From NCBI GenBank assembly GCA_948567375.1, contig OX419756.1, forward strand, positions 1,679,001 through 1,743,000: DNA of 64,000 nucleotides, read 5' to 3'. A program made the translations under genes and the position numbers. Shown here piece after piece: positions 45,725 through 54,000 of the stretch. Positions within the stretch are counted from its first letter, which is position 1, and each line of letters begins with the position of its first letter. Source of the DNA: Lunularia cruciata. Its lineage: Eukaryota; Streptophyta; Marchantiopsida; Lunulariales; Lunulariaceae. The notes under the pieces are model-generated. The model was not told where the DNA came from and made no database searches. It saw only the letters and a program-made list of their open reading frames with translations.

Positions 45725-47356
45725 CTACAAACCATACTTTCGCAATCCTCTCTTCACCGTCTGAACCACTCTCTCTGCTAAGCCATCTGCCTCAGGGTGA
45801 TCTCGGGATGTAGTACGATGATCAATCAAAGCCTTGTCACACAAGACCTGAAACTCTCCCAAGAACTCTGTACCCTGATCAGTCAAAACCTCAGCTGGTG
45901 CACCAAAATGACTAAGAACTCGATCCAGGAACGAGTAAGCTGTCCCTTCACTAGACTTGTCAGGAAGTGCCACCAACTCAATCCACTTGGAGAAGTGCTC
46001 CACCATCACCAAAACATACCGATGATGTCTCACAGTCAGCGGTAAAGGTCCGGCGAAGTCCAAAATCCAACGGTAACCCAATCCCATGATAGGTAATGGG
46101 TGTAACTGTGGCGTAGGAGCATTGAATGATGCTCTAACTCGGTCACAAACCACACATCTGGCAACAAACTGCTGTACCTCGGTCTGCATACCGCGCCACC
46201 AATAATGACTCTGGAGTAAGCTATATGTACGCTTTACTACAAAATGTCCTAGCTCCTCATGAGCATGACGGACCAACTGTGGTCTCTGTGATGGAAGTGG
46301 TACTACTCGCACTCTACCATCCTCCCATACACACAAAAGGTGTCTACCCTCCAATCTGAACCGTCTGGCTCGCTGAAGAACACGGTCTCTCTCCTTGGCC
46401 CCAACTGTGCCACCCACAACACCAGTGCGAAGATAGTCCATCACTAAGACATCATCATGAATGTCTCGCTGAACTGTACCAGTATCTTCACTCTCTGGAT
46501 TTGTGACCTCAATAACTCCTCCTATATGCGCTGAGAGAGATACCACCAATGTCTCTGCAAATATACACAGAAAGGCTGATGCATGCCAACCTGGCACCAT
46601 CTCCTCATCTGTCTCACCATGCCAACGTGCTCCGGTCTGATCCTGCTGGCTGGGACATGGGTTTCTACTCAACCCATCTGCATCACGGTTCACCACTCCA
46701 GGTTTGTGAACAACCGTGAAATCATACTCCTGTAAAATCAGAGCCCATCGTGCAAGCTTCCCTGAAAGCTTGTCGGACTCCATCAACCACTTCAGCGGCT
46801 GATGATCAGTGATGAGAGTGAAGGGGTTACCAAATAGGTAACATCGGAAATGTGCTACTGCCCAAACTGCTGCCAAGCACTCTCCCTCATATGAACTATA
46901 CTTCGCCTCCGCTGAATTGTTGGAGCGACTAGCATAGGCCACCACAAACTCCTTCTCCTCATCATCATGCTGGGTGAGCACCGCTCCAAGCCCCAACATA
47001 CTCCAATCAGTGTGAACCTGAAATGGTCGTCCCCTGATCGGTCTCCTCAAAATAGGAGCAGATGTCAACCTCTCCTTGAGCTCTACAAAAGCTCTCTCCT
47101 GCTCATCTCCCCAACACCACTCCTGTGTAAGCTTGGTCAGCTTCGTCAAGGCCTTGGCAATGGCACTAAATCCTCTAACATAGCGGCGATAGAAGTTCGC
47201 CAACCCAAGGAATGCTCGCACTCTGCTCACATCCGTAGGCCAAGGAATACGTGCAATAGCCTCCACCTTGGTCTGCTGAACACCAAGTCCTCCGGGGTAG
47301 ATAGTGTGACCCAAATACTCAACCTGCTCATGGAAGAACCTACACTTCCTAAGATG
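45725..47356 (-). CDS. RNase H and integrase catalytic core
   Basis: The long frame (first usable start at 47314) begins at the RT thumb (MGHTIYPGGLGVQQTKVEAI), then RNase H with D103 (HTDWSMLGLGAVL), E143/E145, D170 (TDHQPLKWL) and D211/D213 (NRDADGLSR), then integrase. The integrase has an HHCC zinc site (H352, H357, C387, C390) and a complete DD35E triad: D419 (ILDFAGPL), D479 (LTDQGTEF) and E514 (GLAERVV). The frame is in phase with RT, from which one TAA (47357-47359) separates it. All catalytic residues visible are intact. Confidence 0.93.
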   Translation of the reverse strand, partial: HLRKCRFFHEQVEYLGHTIYPGGLGVQQTKVEAIARIPWPTDVSRVRAFLGLANFYRRYVRGFSAIAKALTKLTKLTQEWCWGDEQERAFVELKERLTSAPILRRPIRGRPFQVHTDWSMLGLGAVLTQHDDEEKEFVVAYASRSNNSAEAKYSSYEGECLAAVWAVAHFRCYLFGNPFTLITDHQPLKWLMESDKLSGKLARWALILQEYDFTVVHKPGVVNRDADGLSRNPCPSQQDQTGARWHGETDEEMVPGWHASAFLCIFAETLVVSLSAHIGGVIEVTNPESEDTGTVQRDIHDDVLVMDYLRTGVVGGTVGAKERDRVLQRARRFRLEGRHLLCVWEDGRVRVVPLPSQRPQLVRHAHEELGHFVVKRTYSLLQSHYWWRGMQTEVQQFVARCVVCDRVRASFNAPTPQLHPLPIMGLGYRWILDFAGPLPLTVRHHRYVLVMVEHFSKWIELVALPDKSSEGTAYSFLDRVLSHFGAPAEVLTDQGTEFLGEFQVLCDKALIDHRTTSRDHPEADGLAERVVQTVKRGLRKYGL

Positions 47357-48136
47357 TTATTTGAGTCCATGAGATCTCAACCTCTCAAACACCTCCAACA
47401 ACTGTCTCTCATGCTCCTCCACAGTAGTGCTATACACCAAAATGTCATCAATATAGCATCGAGCAAAATCCAGTCCAGCTAGGATCCTATCCATGACCCT
47501 CTGGAACTCAGCAAGAGCATTCTTCAACCCAAATGGTAAGAATCTCCACTGATATAACACATCCTTACCGTGAGGATCAATAGCCCAAAATGCTGTCTTG
47601 GACTTATCTTCCTCCTTGATCGGCAACTGATGATATCCCGCTCGAAGATCCAAAGTACTGAAGACCTTTGCATGCCCAATCGCATCAAAAATCTCCTCCG
47701 GTGTAGGCATGGCATACCGATCAGCCCTGGTCTGTCGGTTGATAGGACGGTAATCTCCACACATCCGCCTATCTGTATAGTTGCCATGCATATCCTTCTT
47801 AGCTGGCATCACTGTCGCTGATGCATACTCTCTATGTGAAATCTCCACCAAACCAGCCTCAAAAAGGTCACTACTCCGGCTCTGAATCAATGTCCTCTCC
47901 ATATCACTATATCGATAAGGACGTCGGAAAACTGGTGTGTCGCTAGTCAGCTCAATCCGTATACCAGGTCCCTTCAGAGCACCCAAATCCTTCATACTGA
48001 AGGCAAAACAACTCGTGTGACTCCTCAAGAACCTCCAAACCCTCCGTCTTTCCTCTCCAGTAAGCTTGGGTCCAAGATCTGGCTCCCAAGTATCCTCTGT
48101 AACTGTAGTAGGAGTGGAAGACGTACTGACTGGCTG
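47357..48136 (-). CDS. Reverse transcriptase polymerase domain
   Basis: Reading starts directly after the TAG that ends the methyltransferase (48137-48139), with a short linker, then GIRIELTSDTPVFRRPYRYS, MPAKKDMHGNYTDRRMCGDY, STLDLRAGYHQLPI (first catalytic Asp), FLPFGLKNALAEFQRVMDRI and the active site CYIDDILVYS (YxDD intact). A TAA after RSHGLK (47357-47359) interrupts the thumb. The domain is typical Ty3/Gypsy. The methyltransferase is thus the direct N-terminal neighbour of RT in one phase. Confidence 0.93.
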   Translation of the reverse strand, partial: QPVSTSSTPTTVTEDTWEPDLGPKLTGEERRRVWRFLRSHTSCFAFSMKDLGALKGPGIRIELTSDTPVFRRPYRYSDMERTLIQSRSSDLFEAGLVEISHREYASATVMPAKKDMHGNYTDRRMCGDYRPINRQTRADRYAMPTPEEIFDAIGHAKVFSTLDLRAGYHQLPIKEEDKSKTAFWAIDPHGKDVLYQWRFLPFGLKNALAEFQRVMDRILAGLDFARCYIDDILVYSTTVEEHERQLLEVFERLRSHGLK

Positions 48137-48145
48137 CTACACTGG
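48137..48145 (-). other. Putative stop-codon readthrough signal TAG-CAG-CCA
   Basis: On the minus strand the methyltransferase stop TAG (48139-48137) is followed by CAG CCA (48136-48131). This fits UAG-CAR-YYA, the tobamovirus-type leaky context. RT continues in the same phase. Confidence 0.6.
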
Positions 48146-49477
48146 GCCCTTGGGAGCAATAGTGTCATGCTCCTGACCTCTAGAGGTCCCAACCTCTGTG
48201 TGAAAAACTCCCTCCACTCTGGCTGCAAGCTCCATACGTCCTCTGGCTGCATCCCATGTGGACCAAGGGTGTAATCCAAGTAGCCCACGCTCACCTGGAT
48301 GGACTCCAAGTAGACCACTCTCCCTAGTAGCTACTGGATGTGTCCCAAGAAAACCATGTCCACTCGGTCCATCGCCCCCAGCATGTGCCTGAATCGTCTC
48401 GATAGGCACAGGGCTCACAAGTGTCCGAGTGGTGATGCCTATCAAGCGCATCCTACGCTGCTCTGCCAAACCAAGGCTCACAATCCAGGTCAAACAGTTC
48501 AGGTCCATAGCCTGACCTAACACCTGACGCCTGGATGCCTCTGACACTGCTGGAACAGCGGTAATACCGGTGCAAAAACCCATCGCCCGCTCTCTCTCAT
48601 CAGCATTGGGCTCCACCAACTGCTGTAACTGTGAGTCCCAAACAAGTCCAGGTCCTCCCTCTCGAAAAGCATGAGAGCCTGGGAAACTCATGAGTGTGGG
48701 AAATGCAGCTCTAGGCTGTCCAACTAGGTTCACCACTGCCATGGGTGACCTATCAGCCACTACCACTGTCTGAGACTGACGCCCAACATCCAAGATATCA
48801 TCAACAAGGATGTGGTCAAGTCGCTGAATCCCATCATAACTACGCTGTAGAACCTCTCTGGGTAAAAGGTTCGTCCACCAAAGACGAAGACGATGAGCCC
48901 GTGATCCCACTCTGGCTGCATCTAACAATACAGCAGGTCCCATCCAAGAATGGACCTGATGTGTACTCGCCACCACTCTAGTGCGAGAATCACCCATCAA
49001 TGGAACGTTCTCCAAAAGGTAAGCTGGAGAAACAGACTGATGAACCTGGAGATGTCGTAGTATCCGTAACATCTCCCAAAACACACCAGAACAAGGATCC
49101 TGAAGACCCAAACTGCGGCCCGCACGTGTATGTCCCTGACATGGCCATCCAGTAATCACCAAGTGAACAGGCCCATGTCTCTCTAGGTCATGCGCCCCCA
49201 GTAAGGAAATGTCTCCTGGTAAGGCCTTCTGGTAACCTCTGACTGCTGACATCGGTAATAACTCCGGATACCGATAGGACAAGTGTGCCACATGATGTAG
49301 AGAGACTTGCCTAGCAGTCTCATCTCTCTCTACATACAAGTACCTCTGTACTCGGATACCCGCCTGTAACACCGCAGCTAGTCCGGTGCTGATCCCACCA
49401 AACAACTCCAATAGGCATATCCCCTCTACTGGGTACTGCCAAGCTACACAACTAGATGCTTGTGGTATCCAGAGGTG
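48137..49477 (-). CDS. Cytosine-5 DNA methyltransferase (DNMT3-like) carried by Gypsy element
   Basis: The enzyme would transfer a methyl group from S-adenosylmethionine to cytosine C5 in DNA. Numbering from the LELFGG Leu codon at 49411: motif I ELFGGISTGLAAVLQAG (2-18), acidic motif II YVERDE (26-31), motif IV GWPCQGHTR with catalytic Cys91 (codon 49139-49141), motif VI LLENV (132-136), motif VIII SRAHRLRLWW (170-179), motif IX ERERAMGFCTGIT (272-284) and X RRQVLGQAMDLN (294-305). Motif order is unpermuted, unlike plant DRM, and the HRxRxxW motif VIII and short target-recognition region resemble DNMT3. There is no ATG before motif I; the frame opens after TGA 49478-49480 and overlaps the protease frame, suggesting expression by frameshift. 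A Gly-rich tail of repeated G(L/F)LG.HP leads to a TAG in a readthrough context. Confidence 0.93.
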   Translation of the reverse strand, partial: HLWIPQASSCVAWQYPVEGICLLELFGGISTGLAAVLQAGIRVQRYLYVERDETARQVSLHHVAHLSYRYPELLPMSAVRGYQKALPGDISLLGAHDLERHGPVHLVITGWPCQGHTRAGRSLGLQDPCSGVFWEMLRILRHLQVHQSVSPAYLLENVPLMGDSRTRVVASTHQVHSWMGPAVLLDAARVGSRAHRLRLWWTNLLPREVLQRSYDGIQRLDHILVDDILDVGRQSQTVVVADRSPMAVVNLVGQPRAAFPTLMSFPGSHAFREGGPGLVWDSQLQQLVEPNADERERAMGFCTGITAVPAVSEASRRQVLGQAMDLNCLTWIVSLGLAEQRRMRLIGITTRTLVSPVPIETIQAHAGGDGPSGHGFLGTHPVATRESGLLGVHPGERGLLGLHPWSTWDAARGRMELAARVEGVFHTEVGTSRGQEHDTIAPKGPV

Positions 49478-51308
49478 TCAAAGCAATCGCCTCTGGAGGC
49501 TCATCCTCACACTCATCCCCTGATGGTACGAAGGCTCCACTCCAAGCCTGCTGCACCAACTGATCTGCATGCTGCTGCAATGCCTCCTCTGAACTCCACA
49601 ATGGAACATCCAAGGTGGATGGAACAATCCCACTCGTACTCCATAGCCGAGTGATCTCCTCTGGTACTGGAGTATCCTTTGCATGGGCGTTCCCCTCCAA
49701 CAAGTCACCAGGCCAAGTAACTGCACCGCTGAAAGCCAAAACTGATGCTGCCATGGTCCCGGACTGTAGTGAGCCAAGACTGCCACTACTAAAGCGTACT
49801 GGTAGGCGACATACCCGTCCCTCACCAGACTGCCAACCAGGTCTATAAGAGGCTGTCTCCTCCCAATAGTCAATACTGAAACCCATAGGGTATAACACTG
49901 CTCCCCCAACTAGCACATCATAGGACTCAGCTATCGTCGCAATAGCCTGAGCTCTCACCACCGAGCTATCAGTCGGATGACCAGGCTGAACCTGGACAAC
50001 AAGCTCTCCACGTGTGATGTACTGTGTCGAACCACCACCAAGAGATGTCTGGATCTGAAATGGACACCTCTCCACATCGGTCTTCCGTAACTCCAGACCA
50101 ACAACTGCAGCCTTCCCCAACATAAGGGGCTGCGCACCAGAGTCTAACAAGACTCTCTGTGGTGTATAGACCTTCCCTGAAGGTCCTACCAAACGAAAGA
50201 TCCCCCTCTGGTTATCCAATAGGACAACACCAGGTGTAAACCGCGCTCTCTCAAAGGCCGGTCTAGCTGGCAACTCCTCCAGTCTAGCCGCTGCTGCCTG
50301 CCATAAACCACTGGTCGCTGAACGGATCCCATGCTCCTCAACCAAGTCAGCTCCACTACCAACCACCTCTGCTCTAGTAGTAGGAATTGCACCATTCCTA
50401 CTCTCACACAACGTGGCAGCCAACCGAAACACTGGGGCTGGGTCCACTCCCAATGTAAACATGTCACTGGCTGAAAATAAAGGATGCCGCATAATCAGCT
50501 GAGCCGCCCCCAACATCATGCTAGACTCAATCTGTGTAGTAGCAGGTGGCTGACTAGTAGGTACTCCATCAGGTACTCCATCACCACCTACCACACCTGC
50601 ACTGGGATGTCTAGGAACCATGGATGTCGTCTGCAATGCCTCAGATAGCGTGAAAGACTGGGGAAGTCTGACCTGTCTCCCAACCTCTCCTCTCTGTGGG
50701 TCCAACTCCACTGATGCTCCTCTAGGCTCTGGAGCACGTACTGCACTCCTAGTCACTGCTGCAGATGCATCCACCTGTGCTGCTCCGCACATGAAGTCCA
50801 AAGCATCTCTATCACCAGCATATGAGGTGGAAGCCTCAGCACCCAAATCTGATCTCCTCTGAGCAATAGCCATACTAGCCAATCTCTGCTCCAACTGCTC
50901 AATCCGAGTAGCCATAGCTATGTCAGAAGTAAGGGCAGGTACTGCACCCCTACTAGGTGTAGATCCTCTACCACCACCTCTACCACCTCGTCCTCCATGA
51001 ACTGGAGCTCCTCTACTACCTGTCATAGCAGCCCTACCACTCCGTAACTCCGGGTGTAGGTCAAAACACCGGTCACTAGTATGACCAAATCTATGGCAGT
51101 GCTCACACTGCCTCTGTGCTGGCTGTGATGCACCAGAAGTATCAGGTCCGCTGCCCTGAGTACACTCTCTCTTATGGTGAGGTCCACCACAAGTCCAACA
51201 AGCAACACCACCACTCACTGGCTGCTGTTGACCCGAAAATGAGGGTAAGGGTCTAACTCCACTAGGCCCTCCACTCGCTCCATAGGATCTGGGCTGTCCA
51301 CCCTGTCC
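49452..51308 (-). CDS. Two CCHC knuckles and aspartic protease of the methyltransferase element
   Basis: A long open frame (588 codons from a GTG at 51218) continues Gag in phase after TGA 51309-51311. It has knuckle 1 CWTCGGPHHKREC (residues 7-19), knuckle 2 CEHCHRFGHTSDRC (38-51), an Arg/Gly-rich stretch (GGRGGRGGGRG), a long low-complexity linker, and a retropepsin with RVLLDSGAQPLMLG (D359-S-G-A). RGG plus CCHC would bind element RNA. The frame ends at TAG 49452-49454, 23 nt after the methyltransferase frame has opened, so a +1 shift in that window would fuse protease to methyltransferase. Confidence 0.88.
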   Translation of the reverse strand, partial: GQGGQPRSYGASGGPSGVRPLPSFSGQQQPVSGGVACWTCGGPHHKRECTQGSGPDTSGASQPAQRQCEHCHRFGHTSDRCFDLHPELRSGRAAMTGSRGAPVHGGRGGRGGGRGSTPSRGAVPALTSDIAMATRIEQLEQRLASMAIAQRRSDLGAEASTSYAGDRDALDFMCGAAQVDASAAVTRSAVRAPEPRGASVELDPQRGEVGRQVRLPQSFTLSEALQTTSMVPRHPSAGVVGGDGVPDGVPTSQPPATTQIESSMMLGAAQLIMRHPLFSASDMFTLGVDPAPVFRLAATLCESRNGAIPTTRAEVVGSGADLVEEHGIRSATSGLWQAAAARLEELPARPAFERARFTPGVVLLDNQRGIFRLVGPSGKVYTPQRVLLDSGAQPLMLGKAAVVGLELRKTDVERCPFQIQTSLGGGSTQYITRGELVVQVQPGHPTDSSVVRAQAIATIAESYDVLVGGAVLYPMGFSIDYWEETASYRPGWQSGEGRVCRLPVRFSSGSLGSLQSGTMAASVLAFSGAVTWPGDLLEGNAHAKDTPVPEEITRLWSTSGIVPSTLDVPLWSSEEALQQHADQLVQQAWSGAFVPSGDECEDEPPEAIALTPLDTTSI

Positions 51309-52326
51309 TCAAAAACCAACTGGGCGTGGTGCACTCTGCTGCACTCTAGAAGAAGTCACAACCGTGGATGAGGTCTCTCTACCAAATCCAGCTGTCACCA
51401 CTCTCTCCTCCACCATGTTGAGCTCAATACGCTTAGCCAAACCAAAGACTACTGCCAAAGTGGGCGAAGTAGCCTGCAACAACGTAGCATCACGAACTCT
51501 ACGTCGCAACTCCCTGTCTAGTATCCCATACCAAAACTGGACTGCTTGGGCCTCAGTAACTCCCTGAGTGAAACTGATCAGCCGCCTCATGCGAGTGTAT
51601 GCCTCGCGTAGGCTCTCTCCAGCCTTTCGCTGGAACTCCTGCAAGCTCCTCAGCTTGTCAGTCCGCACTCCCTGGTAGTTCTGCCTCAAACATAGGAAGA
51701 ACTCCACCATGGGGTTAAACCCCGGTACCACACCACCTCATGCAGCGGTACTTCCACTCGTAGTAGCACTATCTCCAGCTAGTGCACCTCCACTAGCTCC
51801 ACCAACACTACTCGAGCTAGAACTCGTAGGTACAGCCGACCTACTCCTGGCCACCGAACCTTAAGTGATGGAGACATAGTGTGGAGACCAATACTATCTC
51901 CATAACTCAATCTCCTCCAAATGAGCTCTCCTGAACTCATGGTAGTCGTCCATCGGTGGACCCTCCAAGTGCTGAAACAACCCCTTCCATGCCATGAAAG
52001 GTGTGAACAAAGTCGGGTTCCGCATCTGCTGCAGATCACACCAACTATCGAACTCCTGGATGAAGTCATCCAACTCAATGGTACCCACTGTACCAGTAAC
52101 GCCTAGGGCCTTTGGAGGCCCCATAAATCTCGTCCATGTCCCACAACAACGGTGCGGACACACCAAGTGCACTCTCAACTGAATCAGCTCCTGTGTCGAA
52201 CTCCAACTCAGAGTCAATCTCCTCCCTCACTGGGACCTGAGATACAGGCTGATACCAAGCACCACTCCGAGTAAACCCATTGCGTACTGCAGGGCTAACT
52301 CCTCTGGAATCTCCAAAGAACTCCAT
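51309..52326 (-). pseudogene. Gag of the methyltransferase element, interrupted
   Basis: The likely start is ATG at 52326 (MEFFGDSRGVSPAVRNGF). A frameshift near 52130 leads into GTIELDDFIQEFDSWCDLQQ and FMAWKGLFQHLEGPPMDDYH. The same phase then runs through TAG (51894), TAA (about 51860) and TGA (about 51737) into the second half, FNPMVEFFLCLRQNYQGV, LREAYTRMRRLISFTQGV and LDRELRRRVRD, which is the Gypsy Gag capsid fold. It ends at TGA 51309-51311. This is the most damaged module of the element, and every stop is one C-to-T change from a CAA, CAG or CGA codon. Confidence 0.8.
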
Positions 52327-52895
52327 CGTGACCACGTAACTGCAACAGCAAACCCGAACCACCAACTGCAACCACAAGTCGCAACCGCAAGTACCCCACC
52401 AAGTGCCAACACCGCCACGTGCCAACACCAACTAAACACCACCCACTAATGTAACTCTAACCGAGATAACTACACTAGGGGAAGGGCAACTTGTAACCTG
52501 CCATCATAACACGCACTCTCACGGTCTGCAGGTCATCACTTCCTGCCTCACCGGAGAGAAACAAAGGTAGTCTGACTGGTCATCACTCCAGCCTCACCAC
52601 CGAGAGCACACCAGAGCACCAACGCTCAAAAGTCAAGGCACCTCATACAAACGTGGTGCACAAACAGGAAGCAGAGAATGGAGGGGATCCAATCACAAGA
52701 AATCTAAACAAAAACCCTCCATCTCATAACACAACACGGGACTGACTCTGCCGCCATTTGGCATTTGACATAAGAGTAGTTCGTATCTAAGTCCTAAGCT
52801 ACCAGGATCACCAAGAATGGGATCAAACTGCCTCTCCTAGCCAAAGCTACATGTGTATAGATAACAGTGGCACAGTCACTATGACAACAAGTGAG

Positions 52896-52961
52896 GGTGG
52901 ACCAGTTGGCTAGGGCACCAGTCTAGGAACAAGAGATCTAGGGGTCAAACCCTGTTGCGCA
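52896..52961 (+). other. tRNA-like sequence, possible SINE head
   Basis: GGACCAGTTGGCTAGGGC resembles a tRNA D-arm/box A, and about 25 bases later GGGGTCAAACCCTG resembles the T-arm/box B. Acceptor arms do not pair, so it is not an intact tRNA gene. A tRNA-derived SINE or chance is possible. Confidence 0.3.
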
Positions 52962-53158
52962 CAATCTAGCAAGAAAGGCAGATTTTGCCAACCAATGACC
53001 AAGATCTACACTAAACTAGCTAGCCTCACGCCAGCAAGCTGGCTTTCTGGCCCTTCTAGGCCTTCATAGCCTCTCATAGCCCACAGCCCTATGCCTCGAA
53101 GCCTCTAAACGCCCAAATGAGGCCTTTCTTGTTGCCACTTCGAACCTCCTCCAAAATT

Positions 53159-53291
53159 GGTGAAACTTCTCCAAATCTGCGAAACTCCTCCAAACTAGCG
53201 AAACTTCTCCAAATCTAGCCAAACAGCGAAACTCCTCCAATTCTGGCCCAAAAATCTGACATAAATCTGACGTAAAATCTGACGTAAACCC
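53159..53291. repeat. Short tandem repeats (GCGAAACTYCTCCAAA and ATCTGACGTAAA)
   Basis: Four degenerate units of about 20 bp around gaaactcctccaaa (53159-53244) are followed by three units of atctgacgtaaa (53253-53288). Confidence 0.75.
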
Positions 53292-54000
53292 TAAAGATGG
53301 ATATCCGCCAAATCCCCCGCTAACTTTCCACTCGAGCCAAATTGACAAAACGGGTTTTTCTAAATCACAATTTCATGAGAAGAGCTTTCCAACTCCACCT
53401 TCAATTTCACTTTCTGAGCCCAACTCGCAGCAAATTGGTCCTGCCTTCACCTCTTGAGCTCAAAATCACAACACTACTCAAAAATTGCTCCTTCTTTGCT
53501 CGAAATTTGGCCAGCGCTTCCGCACACCGTCCGCCTAACTGCCAAATTTGCATCAACTACACGAGCTTCTGCACACTAGGGAAACATAGAACCTGAATCG
53601 AGCTACCACGATCCACCGAGCTTGGAGATACCACCAACACTCAATGTTCCTGCACCCGATTTCCCCCTGACTTCACTTCTCTGATATAATCAGATTGCTT
53701 AACACTTTCAACTCAACTCAACTCAGATCAGTACTTGATTTGTCACTCTATAAACTGCCAACAATTGGGCACTGATTACAGTCAAGCCACACCCACTCAA
53801 GCATAGAGAATCCAGGTGACGCTCGCCGGCCTCTGTCCACCATAGCCAGGAACTCGAAGGCTCAACATCAGAGAAGTGAGCTCTCTAGAGCTCACTTCGA
53901 AACTATACCCCCTGGACTCGAGCTAGCCCTGAAACCCTAACGGTCCCGTTGATGGCACACTCGACGGTGCAAACGGTGCAAAGTGACGGTGGGCCCCACC

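Larger units (their letters stand above)
44756..52442 (-). mobile_element. Ty3/Gypsy retrotransposon encoding a DNA methyltransferase and a PHD finger
   Basis: Minus-strand order: Gag (52326-51309), two CCHC knuckles and protease (51308-49452), cytosine-5 DNA methyltransferase (49477-48137), RT (48136-47357), RNase H and integrase (47356-45725), integrase C-terminus plus PHD finger (45724-45023), then a polypurine tract near 44855-44866. All modules face the same way with little spacing, so methyltransferase and PHD are element cargo rather than neighbours. GC content is visibly higher than in surrounding repeats. A full LTR pair was not found: about 98 bp of possible 3' LTR remains before old LINE F, and the 5' LTR is not recognised between 52443 and 54300. 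Confidence 0.9.
52443..54000 (-). other. Upstream region of the methyltransferase element (leader and possible 5' LTR)
   Basis: No coding motif. The region should contain the 5' LTR and primer site, but I find no repeat of the 44756-44853 sequence and only a weak primer-like TATATCAGAGAAG near 53680 (minus). Short tandem repeats lie at 53159-53291. Boundaries unresolved. Confidence 0.3.

Noticed and set aside
46967-47482. 171-codon plus-strand frame opposite the RT/integrase
   Set aside because: It is the antisense of the RNase H-integrase gene and has no motif of its own; several other plus-strand frames at 45-51 kb are the same kind of shadow.
48137-49477. Bacterial restriction-modification methyltransferase or contamination
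   Set aside because: It is embedded collinearly between Gypsy protease and RT, shares the element's composition and phase with RT, and motif VIII looks DNMT3-like rather than bacterial.
52896-52961. Functional tRNA gene
   Set aside because: Acceptor arms do not pair and the anticodon arm is irregular; reported only as tRNA-like.
53675-53700. Initiator-Met primer binding site of the methyltransferase element
   Set aside because: TATATCAGAG differs from TGGTATCAGAG and is not preceded by a CA LTR end; not strong enough to place the 5' LTR.
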